Origin: Streptomyces avermitilis MA-4680 = NBRC 14893 | Lineage (GTDB): Bacteria; Actinomycetota; Actinomycetes; Streptomycetales; Streptomycetaceae | Direction of reading: 5' to 3' | NCBI RefSeq assembly: GCF_000009765.2 | Contig: NC_003155.5 | Location: 8,494,001 to 8,558,000, forward strand | Length of the DNA: 64,000 bases | Shown here: positions 8,328 to 17,098 of the stretch, one piece after another | How positions within the stretch are numbered: the first letter of the stretch is position 1 | Layout: the number at the start of each line of letters is the position of its first letter | The notes under the pieces: model-generated | Told to the model about the DNA's origin: nothing | The model's database searches: none | The model's input: the letters and a program-made list of their open reading frames with translations, nothing else | Position numbers and translations under genes: made by a program

Positions 8328-9188
8328 ATGGCCCTCACCACCCGTCGCAGAGCCCTCACCACCCTCGGCGCCGCCCTCGCCGGCTCCGTCGCGCTGCCCG
8401 CGCACGCACGAGCGAGCGAGCGGGGGCACGGCCCGCGCCCGCTGCGGCGCGCCCACGCGCACAACGACTACGAGCACCCGCGGCCCCTGTTCGACGCCCT
8501 CGGCCATCGTTTCGGCAGCGTCGAGGCCGACATCTACCTCGTCGGCGACCAGCTCCTCGTGGCCCACGACCCGGCGGACCTCGACCCGGCCCGCACCCTC
8601 GAATCCCTCTACCTCGATCCGCTGGCCGCCCGCGTCAGGGCCAACCACGGCTCCGTGTACCGGGGGTGGCGCACGCCCCTGCAACTTCTCATCGACATCA
8701 AGACCGAGGGCTCGTCCACCTACCTCGAACTCGACCGCCATCTACGGCGCTACCGCAACCTGTTCACCACGTACGCGCACGGCCGCGTGCACCCCGGCCC
8801 GGTCACGGCCGTGATCTCCGGCGACCGCGCGGCCCGTACGCCGATGGAGGCGCAGAGCGTGCGCCGCGCCTTCTACGACGGTCGCCTCACCGATCTCGGC
8901 AGCTCAGCCCCGGCCTCCCTCATCCCGCTGATCAGCGACAACTGGACGCTCAACTTCAGCTGGCTCGGGGCGGGCCCGTTCCCGGGCGCCGAGCGGCAGA
9001 AGCTGCGGGGCATCGTCGCGGCGGCGCACGCACGCCGGCAGAAGGTGCGGTTGTGGGCCACGCCCGATCGGGCGGGCCCGGACCGGGACGCGCTGTGGGC
9101 CGAGCTGCTCGCCGCGGACGTCGACTACGTCAACACGGACGACCTCGCGGGCCTGGAGGCGTTCCTCGACGCCCACGAGCGGCCGTAG
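8328..9188 (+). CDS. Secreted GDPD/PI-PLC-like phosphodiesterase
   Basis: 286 residues with a TAT signal (TRRRALTTLGAALAGSVALPAHARA, first 30 residues). The mature part opens with HAHNDYEHPRPLFDAL and continues FGSVEADIYLVGDQLLVAHD, the two metal/catalytic histidine regions of the PI-PLC/GDPD TIM-barrel fold, and ends with RLWATPDR and DYVNTDDLAGLEAFL. This pattern matches the AIM6-like subgroup. It probably hydrolyses glycerophosphodiesters or related lipids outside the cell. A GGGAGG ribosome-binding site precedes the ATG at 8328; the ATG at 8295 is too early. It stands alone after the terminator at 8170-8195. Confidence 0.85.
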   Translation: MALTTRRRALTTLGAALAGSVALPAHARASERGHGPRPLRRAHAHNDYEHPRPLFDALGHRFGSVEADIYLVGDQLLVAHDPADLDPARTLESLYLDPLAARVRANHGSVYRGWRTPLQLLIDIKTEGSSTYLELDRHLRRYRNLFTTYAHGRVHPGPVTAVISGDRAARTPMEAQSVRRAFYDGRLTDLGSSAPASLIPLISDNWTLNFSWLGAGPFPGAERQKLRGIVAAAHARRQKVRLWATPDRAGPDRDALWAELLAADVDYVNTDDLAGLEAFLDAHERP

Positions 9189-9290
9189 ACACCACACGTT
9201 CGGGGGACACGTCAGCCGCCCGGACGAACCCTCCGCTACGCGACACTTGCGGCCTAAAGCCGCGGTATCGACGTGGCGGAGGAGGTTCCG

Positions 9291-9485
9291 ATGGCCATTT
9301 CCATCTCTGTGGTGCTGCTGCTTCTGATCCTTGTGGTGGTCTTCGTGCGCAACGGGGCACTGAAGTTGTCGCACTGCCTGATCTGCGTGTTGCTCGGGTT
9401 CTTCCTGGCCGGCTCCAGCATGGCCCCGACCATCCACAACGGCCTGCTGGCGACGGCGGACATCGTCAGCAGCCTGCACCCCTAG
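9291..9485 (+). CDS. Small conserved membrane protein
   Basis: 64 residues with two hydrophobic segments (SISVVLLLLILVVVFV at about 4-19 and SHCLICVLLGFFLAG at about 27-42) and a polar end APTIHNGLLATADIVSSLHP. A strong AGGAGG ribosome-binding site precedes the ATG at 9291. I recognise the pattern as a small actinobacterial membrane protein of unknown function, sometimes met near conjugation or plasmid genes, but nothing here proves that role. It is convergent with the glycosidase gene. Confidence 0.75.
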   Translation: MAISISVVLLLLILVVVFVRNGALKLSHCLICVLLGFFLAGSSMAPTIHNGLLATADIVSSLHP

Positions 9486-9524
9486 CCTGCGGGAGGCCAG
9501 GGATGCGGGCCGGACGGTGCCCGG

Positions 9525-10754
9525 TCACGTCCGGGTGAACACCCCGATGCCGTTCGGGACCGGCCGTTCGGCGCCGCCGCTCGGGTGGTTGCGTACGGTC
9601 ACGGAGGTCGCCCCGGGAGCGCGGGCGACCAGCGTGGTCGAGCCGCCGCCGTCGAGGCTGAAGGCCTCGGTGGCACCCAAGCCGCGCATGACCGAGGCGA
9701 CTTCGGCGATGGTCAGGCCGCTGCGGTAGGCGGCGGCGCCGTCGATCGCGAGGAGCAGCAGACGGCGGCCGGCGTCCTTGATGCCCACCGCGGTGCGTAC
9801 GGCCGAGGTGACGGTGTCGAGGCCCGGCAGCGGCTTCCCCTGCCTCAGCACCGGGTATCCGCCGATCGCGAAGCTGTACGCGACCTGCGACCCGGCCGCC
9901 ACCAGACGGTGCTCCACCGACACCTCCTCGCCCGTGGACAGCTTCCGCAACTGCTGCGCGCCTGCCTCGCGGCCGACCAGCACCGTGGTGCCGGCGGCGA
10001 TCGGTCCGCTGCCGGGGGAGTCGGCGAAGGACACCACCTGGCCGTCCCTGACCGTCACTTCGTAGGTGTCCGTACTGCACGGCGCCGCCCGGTCGGTGTC
10101 CGTGCCGCACACGGCCCGGGCGCGCGAGACACTGCCCCAGTCCGCGGTGTACGCGCCGACCGAACCCTCCGGCAGCGCGTACTGGTTGAGCCCGCGGAGC
10201 GGCAGCTCTCCCGCCGCGGTGTCCACGGATCCTTCGAGGGCCAGGCGGTCGAGCCGGGCCCGGCGGTCGTCGCCGACGCCGAGCACGTCCTCGGTGGTCG
10301 TACCGGGCGGCAGCGCCGGCCCGAAGCGCTGGCCGTTCGGCACGGCTGCCTTGAGTGTGTGCCCGTCCGCGATCGCCGGACCGTCGGTCGAACCGGTCGC
10401 CTCGACCCCCGGGTGCTGGGTCTCGGTGATGTTGAAGAAGTCGCCGTTGATGCCCGCGAGCGCGCCCTGCGAGTCGGCGAGCCGTGAGACCGGGGCGCGG
10501 GCCGCGACGGCGCCCGGGTGCAGGAGGCCGACCCGCACCCGCGGATCGGCGAGATCGACGCTCAGGAGATGGGCGTGCGTCACTCCTCGGTCCGCCGGGA
10601 TGTCGAACTGCGTGTACTCGACGCCCGGCGCGAGCGGGACGCTCCTCGGCGCGCCGCCGGCCGGCGCCGCTCCCGCCAGGGCCGCACCGGCCAGCGCGCT
10701 CCAGGCCGTGAGTACCGTCAGTACCGTTCTGAGCCGTCCGCCGCGACGCGTCAC
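9525..10754 (-). CDS. Secreted phosphodiester glycosidase family protein (NAGPA domain)
   Basis: 409 residues with a Sec signal peptide (about 1-35, VLTAWSALAGAALAGAAPAGGA). The C-terminal half carries the phosphodiester glycosidase domain: LAGINGDFFNI (near 100), LLLLAIDGAAAYRSGLTIAEVASVM and the signature EAFSLDGGGSTTLVAR (near 360-375), ending RPVPNGIGVF. The family includes mammalian uncovering enzyme and bacterial exopolysaccharide-linked proteins such as YoeB/YngK relatives; it would cleave a sugar-1-phosphodiester or a similar bond outside the cell. The substrate is unknown. It is monocistronic. Confidence 0.88.
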   Translation of the reverse strand: MTRRGGRLRTVLTVLTAWSALAGAALAGAAPAGGAPRSVPLAPGVEYTQFDIPADRGVTHAHLLSVDLADPRVRVGLLHPGAVAARAPVSRLADSQGALAGINGDFFNITETQHPGVEATGSTDGPAIADGHTLKAAVPNGQRFGPALPPGTTTEDVLGVGDDRRARLDRLALEGSVDTAAGELPLRGLNQYALPEGSVGAYTADWGSVSRARAVCGTDTDRAAPCSTDTYEVTVRDGQVVSFADSPGSGPIAAGTTVLVGREAGAQQLRKLSTGEEVSVEHRLVAAGSQVAYSFAIGGYPVLRQGKPLPGLDTVTSAVRTAVGIKDAGRRLLLLAIDGAAAYRSGLTIAEVASVMRGLGATEAFSLDGGGSTTLVARAPGATSVTVRNHPSGGAERPVPNGIGVFTRT

Positions 10755-10829
10755 AGTCCCCCCTGATGTCTCGTCAACTGTCCCAGGAATCAGGGGAAGT
10801 GCACCAGATGTCGGTGGCCGGCGCGGTAC

Positions 10830-11198
10830 CTAGGCGTCGACGACGCGGGAACGGATCAGAAAACGCACTCCTTCGGGTGCTTCGAGGGAGAAGCCGCTGC
10901 CTCGGCCGGGTACGACATCGACGATCAGCCGGGTGTGGCTCCACACCTCGTACTGGTTCCTCGACATCCAGAAGCCCACCGCCTCGTCGACGCCCTCGAC
11001 CTCCAGCTCCGCGAGCAGCACGTCGGAGCCGCCGGTGCGGAACTCGCCGTCCGGATAGCACATGGGCGCGCTGCCGTCGCAGCAGCCGCCTGACTGATGG
11101 AACATCAGCGGTCCGTGGGCCGCCCGCAGCCGCCGCACCAGCTCGGCGGCGGCAGGGGTGAGCTCCACGCGCGGGACCATCTCCACGGTCGGATCCAT
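10830..11198 (-). CDS. DUF779 domain protein
   Basis: 122 residues covering the whole DUF779 family, with its cysteine cluster HQSGGCCDGSAPMCYP (near residues 34-50) and FWMSRNQYEVWSHTRLIVDVVPGRG. The biochemical function is unknown; in many bacteria this gene sits next to an ExaC/AldB-type aldehyde dehydrogenase gene. Here the matching dehydrogenase is at 49834-51357, almost 39 kb away, which is unusual. It lies just before the GntR gene on the same strand but they are not obviously related. Confidence 0.88.
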   Translation of the reverse strand: MDPTVEMVPRVELTPAAAELVRRLRAAHGPLMFHQSGGCCDGSAPMCYPDGEFRTGGSDVLLAELEVEGVDEAVGFWMSRNQYEVWSHTRLIVDVVPGRGSGFSLEAPEGVRFLIRSRVVDA

Positions 11199-11257
11199 GC
11201 CCTCAGCCGACCAGCCGCCACGTTGCGAGAAGGTTGCACGCGCGGGGCGGGGCGCCT

Positions 11258-12025
11258 TCAGGGCCGTACGAGGAGCTGGAACTCGAAGGCGTACCGTGAC
11301 GCGCGGTAGATGTGGGTGCCGTATTCGACGGCGCGGCCGGTGTCGTCGTAGGCGGTGCGCCGCATGGTGAGCAGGGCGGCGCCCTCGTGCTCGTCCAGCC
11401 GCTCGGCCTCCTGGGCGGTCGCGCCGCGGGCGCTCACGGACTGGCGGGCGCTGTGCAGGGTGATGCCGACGGCGCGCATCATCCGGTACAGGCCGGTCGC
11501 CTCCAGCCGGGCGGTGCCGAGGTCCAGCAGGCCGGCCGGCACGTGGTTGGACAGGAACGCCACCGGCTGGCCGTGGGCGAGGCGCAGCCGTTCGATGTGG
11601 TGCACATCGCCGCCCTCGGCGAGGCCCAGGGCGGCCGCGACCTCGGCGGACGCCGGCTGGACCTCGTTGCGCAGCACCCGCGTCGCGGGGTTCTGGCCGG
11701 CGGCCTCCAGGTCGTCGTACAGGCTGCTGAGCTCCAGCGGGCGCTTGACCTGACTGTGCACCACCTGGGTGCCGATGCCCCGGCGGCGCACGAGCAGCCC
11801 CTTGTCGACCAGCGACTGGATGGCCTGGCGCACGGTGGGCCGGGACAGACCGAGCCGCCCGGCGAACTCGATCTCGTTGCCGAGGAGGCTGCCCGGGCCC
11901 AGCGCGCCGTGCTCGATCGCATGCTCCAGCTGCTGGGCGAGCTGGTAGTAGAGCGGCACCGGACTGTTGCGGTCGAGTGCGAAGTCGAGGCGTACGGGGG
12001 TGGCGGGGTTCCTGTGACGGGACAT
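11258..12025 (-). CDS. GntR/HutC-family regulator of the iol cluster
   Basis: 255 residues: a winged-helix GntR domain (about 20-90, PVPLYYQLAQQLEHAIEHG, FAGRLGLSRPTVRQAIQSLVDKGLLVRRRGIGTQVV) and a C-terminal UTRA ligand domain (about 105-245). It lies last in the minus-strand run iolC-aldolase-iolB-iolD, about 70 bp after iolD. The position suggests that it is the inositol-responsive repressor of the cluster, with a likely site in the 16.9-kb divergent promoter region; the ligand is inferred. Confidence 0.88.
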   Translation of the reverse strand: MSRHRNPATPVRLDFALDRNSPVPLYYQLAQQLEHAIEHGALGPGSLLGNEIEFAGRLGLSRPTVRQAIQSLVDKGLLVRRRGIGTQVVHSQVKRPLELSSLYDDLEAAGQNPATRVLRNEVQPASAEVAAALGLAEGGDVHHIERLRLAHGQPVAFLSNHVPAGLLDLGTARLEATGLYRMMRAVGITLHSARQSVSARGATAQEAERLDEHEGAALLTMRRTAYDDTGRAVEYGTHIYRASRYAFEFQLLVRP

Positions 12026-12098
12026 CAGGAGTGGCTGGGGAAGTTCAGGTTGATGGTCCTCATGGCGGGTCCTTTCGTGAGCCGGGAGGCAGGAGGAG

Positions 12099-13988
12099 TC
12101 AGAGGTGTCGGCGGCGTTCGGCGGTGTGCCCGTCGTAGGTCGCGCGGGCGTCCACCGCGGCCTCGCGGGAGGCCACCTCGGCGACGGGCACGTCCCACCA
12201 CGCCTGTGCCGGGGGAGCGGTGGGCGCCGGGTCAGTTTCGACGTACACGCAGGTCGGCCGGTCCGAGGCGCGGGCCTCGGCGAGGGCGTCGCGCAGTTCC
12301 CGTACGGTCTTGGCCCGGATGACGTCCATGCCGAGGCTGGCCGCGTTGGCGGCGAGGTCCACCGGCAGCGGCGCGCCGGAGAAGGTGCCGTCCGCGGCCC
12401 GGTAGCGGTAGGCGGTGCCGAAGCGCTCGCCGCCCACGCTCTCGGACAGGCCGCCGATGGAGGCGTAGCCGTGGTTCTGGATCAGGACCAGGTTGACGGG
12501 CAGCGACTCCTGGACGGCGGTGACGATCTCGGTCGGCATCATCAGATACGTCCCGTCACCGACCAGCGACCACACGGGCGTGCCGGGGGCGGCCTGCTGG
12601 ACACCGATACCGGCCGGGATCTCGTAGCCCATGCAGGAGTAGCCGTACTCCAGGTGGTACTGGCGCGGCGAGCGGGCTCGCCACAGTTTGTGCAGGTCGC
12701 CGGGGAGAGAGCCGGCCGCGTTGATGACCACGTCCGCGTCGCCCACGACGGAGTCAAGGGCGCCGAGCACCTGGGTCTGGGTCGGCACGGCGTTCTCGTC
12801 GTCGGCGCGGAAGGCGTCGGCCACGACCCGCTCCCAACGCTCCTTGCCCGAGCGGTACTCGGCCTCGTACGCCGCGTCCACACGATGGCCCGCCAACGCC
12901 TCGGCGAGCGCCTCCAGGCCCGCCCGCGCGTCGGCGACCAGGGGCCGGGCGGCGAGCTTGTGGGCGTCGAAGGCGGTGATGTTGAGGTTGACGAACCGCA
13001 CTCCGGGGTTGCGGAACAGGGTGGCGGAGGCCGTGGTGAAGTCGGTGTAGCGGGTGCCGACACCGATGACCAGGTCGGCGGTGCGCGCGAGGTCGTCGCT
13101 GACCGCGGTGCCGGTGTGGCCGATGCCGCCGAGGTCGGCGGGGTGGTCGTGGCGCAGCGAGCCCTTGCCCGCCTGGGTGGAGGCGACGGGGATGCCGGTG
13201 GCGTCCACCAGCTCGCGCAGCGCCGTCTCCGCCTCGCTGTGGTGGACGCCGCCGCCCGCGACGATCAGCGGCCGCTCGGCGCCGCGGATCGCCCGGGCCG
13301 CCTCGGCCAGTTCGACCGGGTCGGGCGCGGGGCGGCGTACGCGCCAGACGCGCTCGGCGAAGAACTCCTCGGGCCAGTCGTACGCCTCGGCCTGCACGTC
13401 CTGCGGCAGGGCGAGGGTGACCGCGCCGGTCTCGGCCGGGTCGGCGAGGACCCGCATGGCGGCGAGCGCGGACGGGACGAGCGTCTCCGGGCGGGTGATC
13501 CGGTCGAAGTAGCGGGAGACCGGGCGCAGGGTGTCGTTCACCGACAGGTCTGCCTCCACCGGGTGTTCCAGCTGCTGGAGCAGCGGGTCCGCGGCGCGCG
13601 TCGCGAAGTAGTCGCCGGGCAGGAGCAGCACCGGGAGACGGTTGATCGTGGCCAGGGCGGCGCCGGTGACCAGGTTGGTGGCGCCGGGGCCGATGGACGT
13701 GGTGACGGCCTGGGCGGAGAGGCGGCCCAGCTGGCGGGCGTAGCCGACCGCCGCGTGCACCATCGCCTGCTCGTTGCGGCCCTGGTGGAACGGCATGGCC
13801 TGCTCGCCGGCTTCGAGGAGCGCCTGGCCGATGCCCGCCACGTTGCCGTGGCCGAAGATGCCCCAGGTGCCGGCGATCAGGCGGTGCCGTACGCCGTCGC
13901 GCTCGGTGTACTGCGCGGACAGGAAACGCACCAGCGCCTGGGCGACGGTCAGGCGGCGGGTGGACTGGTCCATGGGGACCTGGCTCAT
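12099..13988 (-). CDS. iolD: 3D-(3,5/4)-trihydroxycyclohexane-1,2-dione hydrolase
   Basis: 629-residue thiamine-diphosphate enzyme, the normal length for IolD, which opens the ring of the inositol catabolite to 5-deoxy-glucuronate. The N-terminal TPP pyrimidine domain (GTWGIFGHGNVAGIGQALLEA, with glutamate later at YARQLGRLSAQAVTTSIGPGATNL), central domain and C-terminal TPP domain (WSLVGDGTYLMMPTEIVTAVQE with NLVLIQNHGYASIG) are complete. Seven bases separate it from iolB, so the two are co-transcribed. The pathway step and neighbours agree. Confidence 0.96.
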   Translation of the reverse strand: MSQVPMDQSTRRLTVAQALVRFLSAQYTERDGVRHRLIAGTWGIFGHGNVAGIGQALLEAGEQAMPFHQGRNEQAMVHAAVGYARQLGRLSAQAVTTSIGPGATNLVTGAALATINRLPVLLLPGDYFATRAADPLLQQLEHPVEADLSVNDTLRPVSRYFDRITRPETLVPSALAAMRVLADPAETGAVTLALPQDVQAEAYDWPEEFFAERVWRVRRPAPDPVELAEAARAIRGAERPLIVAGGGVHHSEAETALRELVDATGIPVASTQAGKGSLRHDHPADLGGIGHTGTAVSDDLARTADLVIGVGTRYTDFTTASATLFRNPGVRFVNLNITAFDAHKLAARPLVADARAGLEALAEALAGHRVDAAYEAEYRSGKERWERVVADAFRADDENAVPTQTQVLGALDSVVGDADVVINAAGSLPGDLHKLWRARSPRQYHLEYGYSCMGYEIPAGIGVQQAAPGTPVWSLVGDGTYLMMPTEIVTAVQESLPVNLVLIQNHGYASIGGLSESVGGERFGTAYRYRAADGTFSGAPLPVDLAANAASLGMDVIRAKTVRELRDALAEARASDRPTCVYVETDPAPTAPPAQAWWDVPVAEVASREAAVDARATYDGHTAERRRHL

Positions 13989-13995
13989 CGGGACC

Positions 13996-14901
13996 TCACT
14001 GGGACGGGGCGGTGTAGCGGGGGAGTCGGGGGTCCACGGGCTGATCCGGCCAGGTGGCGCGGATCCAGGCGTGGTCGGGGTGGTCGCGGATCAGCCAGTC
14101 GCGCTCGGCGCCGGGACCCGCCATCACGTTGAGGTAGTACATGTCGTGGCCGGGCGCCGCCATCGACGGGCCGTGCCAGCCGTCCGGGATGAGGACGGTG
14201 TCGCCGCTGCGCACCTCGGCCAGGACGTCGGTGCCCCGGCCGTGGCCGGAGGGCGAGACCCGCTGGTAGCCCAGGCCGGGCGTGCCGTCGTGGGCGGCGA
14301 TCTCGAAGTAGTAGATCTCCTCCAGCTCGGACTCCTCACCGGGGCGGTGCTCGTCGTGCTTGTGGGGCGGGAACGAGGACCAGTTGCCTCCCGGCGTGAT
14401 GATCTCGACGGCGATCAGCTGGTCGCACGCGAAACCCTGTCCGGCATCGCCCCCGGCGGGGACCGCCGCGGCGAAGTTGTTGACCTGGCGGGAGCAGGTG
14501 CCGGTGCCGCGCAGCTCGACCGGGACGGCGGCGGCGGGCCCGTAGCGGGCGGGCAGCCGCTCGGTGCAGCGGGCGCCGGTCAGCGCGAAGCGGCCGCCGC
14601 CGCGCGAGGCGAGGGAGACCTGGGCGTCGCGCGGCACATAGGCGAAGTCGCTGACCCCGCTGAAGACGCTCTCGCGCCCGGCCAGGCGGAAGGTCTCGCC
14701 GCCGACGGCCACCGTGCAGGACCCCGCCAGCGGCAGCACGATCCACTCGCTGTCGCCGGTGTCGAAGGAGTGCCATCCGCCGGCGGGCAGTTCCAGCACG
14801 CGCAGACTGGAGTGGCCCCAGCCGGCCGACTCGGGGGAGATGTCCACCGTGTAGGGGCCGTTCGCCGCCTTGCCCGCGGGGAGGTGGTGCGTGGTCGTCA
14901 T
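13996..14901 (-). CDS. iolB: 5-deoxy-glucuronate isomerase
   Basis: 301-residue bicupin of the IolB/KduI family, converting 5-deoxy-glucuronate to 2-deoxy-5-keto-gluconate. Recognisable segments are GGNWSSFPPHKHDE (metal histidines, about 170-185), ELEEIYYFEI (metal glutamate) and VLIPDGWHGPSMAAPGHDMYYLNVMAGP (final histidine region). The ATG at 14901 gives MTTTHHLPAG; the frame is open far upstream but that part is an antisense-type extension. It lies between the aldolase-like gene and iolD. Confidence 0.96.
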   Translation of the reverse strand: MTTTHHLPAGKAANGPYTVDISPESAGWGHSSLRVLELPAGGWHSFDTGDSEWIVLPLAGSCTVAVGGETFRLAGRESVFSGVSDFAYVPRDAQVSLASRGGGRFALTGARCTERLPARYGPAAAVPVELRGTGTCSRQVNNFAAAVPAGGDAGQGFACDQLIAVEIITPGGNWSSFPPHKHDEHRPGEESELEEIYYFEIAAHDGTPGLGYQRVSPSGHGRGTDVLAEVRSGDTVLIPDGWHGPSMAAPGHDMYYLNVMAGPGAERDWLIRDHPDHAWIRATWPDQPVDPRLPRYTAPSQ

Positions 14902-14930
14902 GATGCCTTTCCTGGACCGGGTCGGTGATG

Positions 14931-15809
14931 TCAGAGCAGGCCGACCGCGGTGTCCACCGCCGTCGCCACGCCGCCGTCGGCGGGATACAGGAGTGAGCGG
15001 CCCACGACCATGCCCTGGACGGTGGGCAGCCGCAGCGCCTTGCGCCATCTCTCGTACGCGCCCTCCTGGTCCTCGCCGACCTCGCCGCCGAGCAGCACGG
15101 CGGGCAGGGTGGAGGCCTCGAGGACCTCGCCCATGTCGTCGGGATCCTCGGTGACCGGCAGCTTGAGCCAGGTGTACGCCGAGGTGCCGGCGAGGCCCGA
15201 GGCGATGGCGATGGAGCGGGTGACGGCCTCGGCGCCGAGGTCGTTGCGGACCGTGCCGTCCACCCGGCGCGAGATGAACGGCTCGACGAACACGGGGAGT
15301 CGGCGCGCGGCCATGTCGTCGATCGCGCGGGCCGTGGACTCCAGGGTCGCCGAAGACCCCTGGTCGGCGTAGTCGATGCGCAGCAGCAGCTTGCCCGCGT
15401 CGAAGCGGAGCCGCTCGATGTCCTCGGCGCGGTGCCCGGTGAAGCGGTCGTCCATCTCGAAGGACGCGCCGGCCAGGCCGCCGCGGTTCATCGACCCCAT
15501 GACGACCTTGTTCTCCAGCACACCCAGGAGCAGCAGGTCCTCCAGGATGTCGGCGGTGGCCAGTACCCCGTCCACACCCGGCCGGGACAGCGCGACACAC
15601 AGGCGCTCGAGCAGATCGGCGCGATGCGCCATGGCCAGCCCTCGGCCGCCCACGCCGAGCGCGCCGCGCGCCGGATGATCGGCCGCGACGATCAGGAGGC
15701 GGCCGCTCTCGCCGATCAGCGGCCGGCGCGTGCGGCGGCCGGCCGCTTCGGCGATGGCCTCCGGATGCCGGGCCCGCACCGTGGCGAGGTCGGGGATGCT
15801 GATGGTCAA
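14931..15809 (-). CDS. Cgl0159-family (beta/alpha)8 protein, probable inositol-pathway aldolase
   Basis: 292 residues of the TIM-barrel family named after Corynebacterium Cgl0159, which sits in iol clusters of actinobacteria. Visible motifs are LLIVAADHPARGALG (about 42-56), GVLATADILEDLLLLG and AYTWLKLPVTEDPDDM. The DeoC/LacD-like barrel and its place between iolC and iolB suggest that it supplies the IolJ step, splitting 2-deoxy-5-keto-gluconate 6-phosphate into dihydroxyacetone phosphate and malonate semialdehyde; this is inference. No ATG is suitable: the TTG at 15809 has GGAG six bases before it and gives a start 25 bases after the iolC stop. Confidence 0.85.
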   Translation of the reverse strand: MTISIPDLATVRARHPEAIAEAAGRRTRRPLIGESGRLLIVAADHPARGALGVGGRGLAMAHRADLLERLCVALSRPGVDGVLATADILEDLLLLGVLENKVVMGSMNRGGLAGASFEMDDRFTGHRAEDIERLRFDAGKLLLRIDYADQGSSATLESTARAIDDMAARRLPVFVEPFISRRVDGTVRNDLGAEAVTRSIAIASGLAGTSAYTWLKLPVTEDPDDMGEVLEASTLPAVLLGGEVGEDQEGAYERWRKALRLPTVQGMVVGRSLLYPADGGVATAVDTAVGLL

Positions 15810-15834
15810 GACAGGCTCCGTTCGGGGTGGCGGG

Positions 15835-16791
15835 TCATCCGCGCGCGACGAGGTCCTCGACCTCATCGAGGGTGGGCATCGCGGAGGAGCAGGCGAGGCG
15901 GGAGGCGACGAGGGCGCCGGCCGCGTTGGCGTAGCGCATGGTCCGCTCCAGCTCCCAGCCCGCCAGCAGCCCGTGGCAGAGCGAGCCGCCGAACGCGTCG
16001 CCCGCGCCGAGGCCGTTGACGACCTCCACCGGGACGGGCGGCACCTCGGCGGTGGTGCCGTCGCGGTGCACGGCGAGGACACCCTTGGGGCCCTGTTTGA
16101 CGACGGCCAGTTCCACGCCCGCCTCGATCAACGCCTCGGCGCAGGCCCGGGGTTCGCGTACGCCGGTGGCGATCTCGCACTCGTCGAGGTTGCCGACGGC
16201 CACGGTCGCGTGGCGCAGCGCCTCGGCGTAGTACGGGCGGGCCGCCCGTGGGTCCTGCCAGAACATCGGGCGCCAGTCGAGGTCGAAGACCGTGGTGCCC
16301 CCCTTGGTGCGGGCCTTGAGGGCGGCGAGCGTGGCGGAGCGGCTGGGCTCCTCGCTCAGCCCGGTGCCGGTGATCCAGAAGATTCGGGCGGCGCGGAGGG
16401 CGAAGAAGTCGAGCTCCTCGGTGCGGATCTCCAGGTCCGGTGCCTTGGGCTGCCGGTAGAAGTACAGCGGGAAGTCGTCCGGCGGGAAGATCTCGCAGAA
16501 GGTGACCGGCGTCGGATAGGCGTCGACGGGGGTGACGAACCGGTCGTCGACGCCGAACTCCTCGAGCGCCTGGTGCAGATAGGTGCCGAACGGGTCGTTG
16601 CCGGTCCGGGTGATCACCGCGGTGGAGCGGCCGAGGCGTGCGGCGGCCACGGCGACATTGGCGGCGGAACCGCCGAGGAATTTCCCGAAGGACTCGACCT
16701 GCGGCAGTGGAACGCCCGGCTGTAGGGGGTAGAGGTCGACGCCGATGCGCCCCATAGTGATCAGGTCGAAAGTTTCAACGGAGTCTGGCAT
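15835..16791 (-). CDS. iolC: 5-dehydro-2-deoxygluconokinase
   Basis: 318-residue PfkB/ribokinase-fold kinase that phosphorylates 2-deoxy-5-keto-gluconate. The start MPDSVETFDLITMGRIGVDLYP, the first family motif GGSAANVAVAAARLGR (about 40-55) and the catalytic signature NGLGAGDAFGGSLCHGLL (aspartate near 258) are intact. The length and the partners iolB and iolD make IolC the best assignment among PfkB kinases. It is the first gene of the minus-strand iol operon, behind the divergent promoter at 16859-16889. Confidence 0.95.
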   Translation of the reverse strand: MPDSVETFDLITMGRIGVDLYPLQPGVPLPQVESFGKFLGGSAANVAVAAARLGRSTAVITRTGNDPFGTYLHQALEEFGVDDRFVTPVDAYPTPVTFCEIFPPDDFPLYFYRQPKAPDLEIRTEELDFFALRAARIFWITGTGLSEEPSRSATLAALKARTKGGTTVFDLDWRPMFWQDPRAARPYYAEALRHATVAVGNLDECEIATGVREPRACAEALIEAGVELAVVKQGPKGVLAVHRDGTTAEVPPVPVEVVNGLGAGDAFGGSLCHGLLAGWELERTMRYANAAGALVASRLACSSAMPTLDEVEDLVARG

Positions 16792-16858
16792 GCACGTCGC
16801 TCCTCATCGGGGGATGCGGGCACCCCGGGACCTGATGGCCTGGTGCGGTGTCTCCCAG

Positions 16859-16969
16859 GTGTAGGGCGCCCATCGGTCTTGTGTCAATAGTTTGTACGGA
16901 CATTCGGACCTGCTAGTGAAATGATGTCTTAACAAAGTATTGACAGGTGGGTGCAACAGGGACTTGTAT
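16859..16969. promoter_or_regulatory. Divergent iol promoter region with mirrored -35 boxes and operator
   Basis: TGTCAATA (16882-16889) and TATTGACA (16938-16945) are perfect inverted copies, placing a TTGACA -35 box for each direction. Rightward, TTGTAT (16964-16969) is the -10 box at 18-bp spacing. Leftward, CTACAC (complement of 16859-16864) lies 17 bp from its -35. Between the two -35 boxes, TGTACGGACA (16893-16902, half-sites TGT and ACA) is a likely GntR-type operator. One bound repressor could silence importer and catabolic genes together. Confidence 0.6.
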
Positions 16970-17098
16970 CGCGTCCCAACGAAGCAGCCGCGTCATCGGC
17001 ACATGATCTGGGCTTCCCGTCCAGGCCCCCGGCTCGGGTCCTGTGCCCGGAGCACTCCGCTCCCTTTCCCTCTGGTCGCACAGTGAGGTGCTGGAAAG

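Noticed and set aside
12105..14132. 675-codon plus-strand frame opposite iolD
   Set aside because: Long frames opposite high-GC genes are expected; the protein is Gly/Arg/Val-rich without motifs, while iolD is complete.
13996..15600. Extended iolB frame of 534 codons
   Set aside because: The first 230 residues are low-complexity Arg/Gly and overlap the aldolase-like gene; the family start at 14901 is clear.
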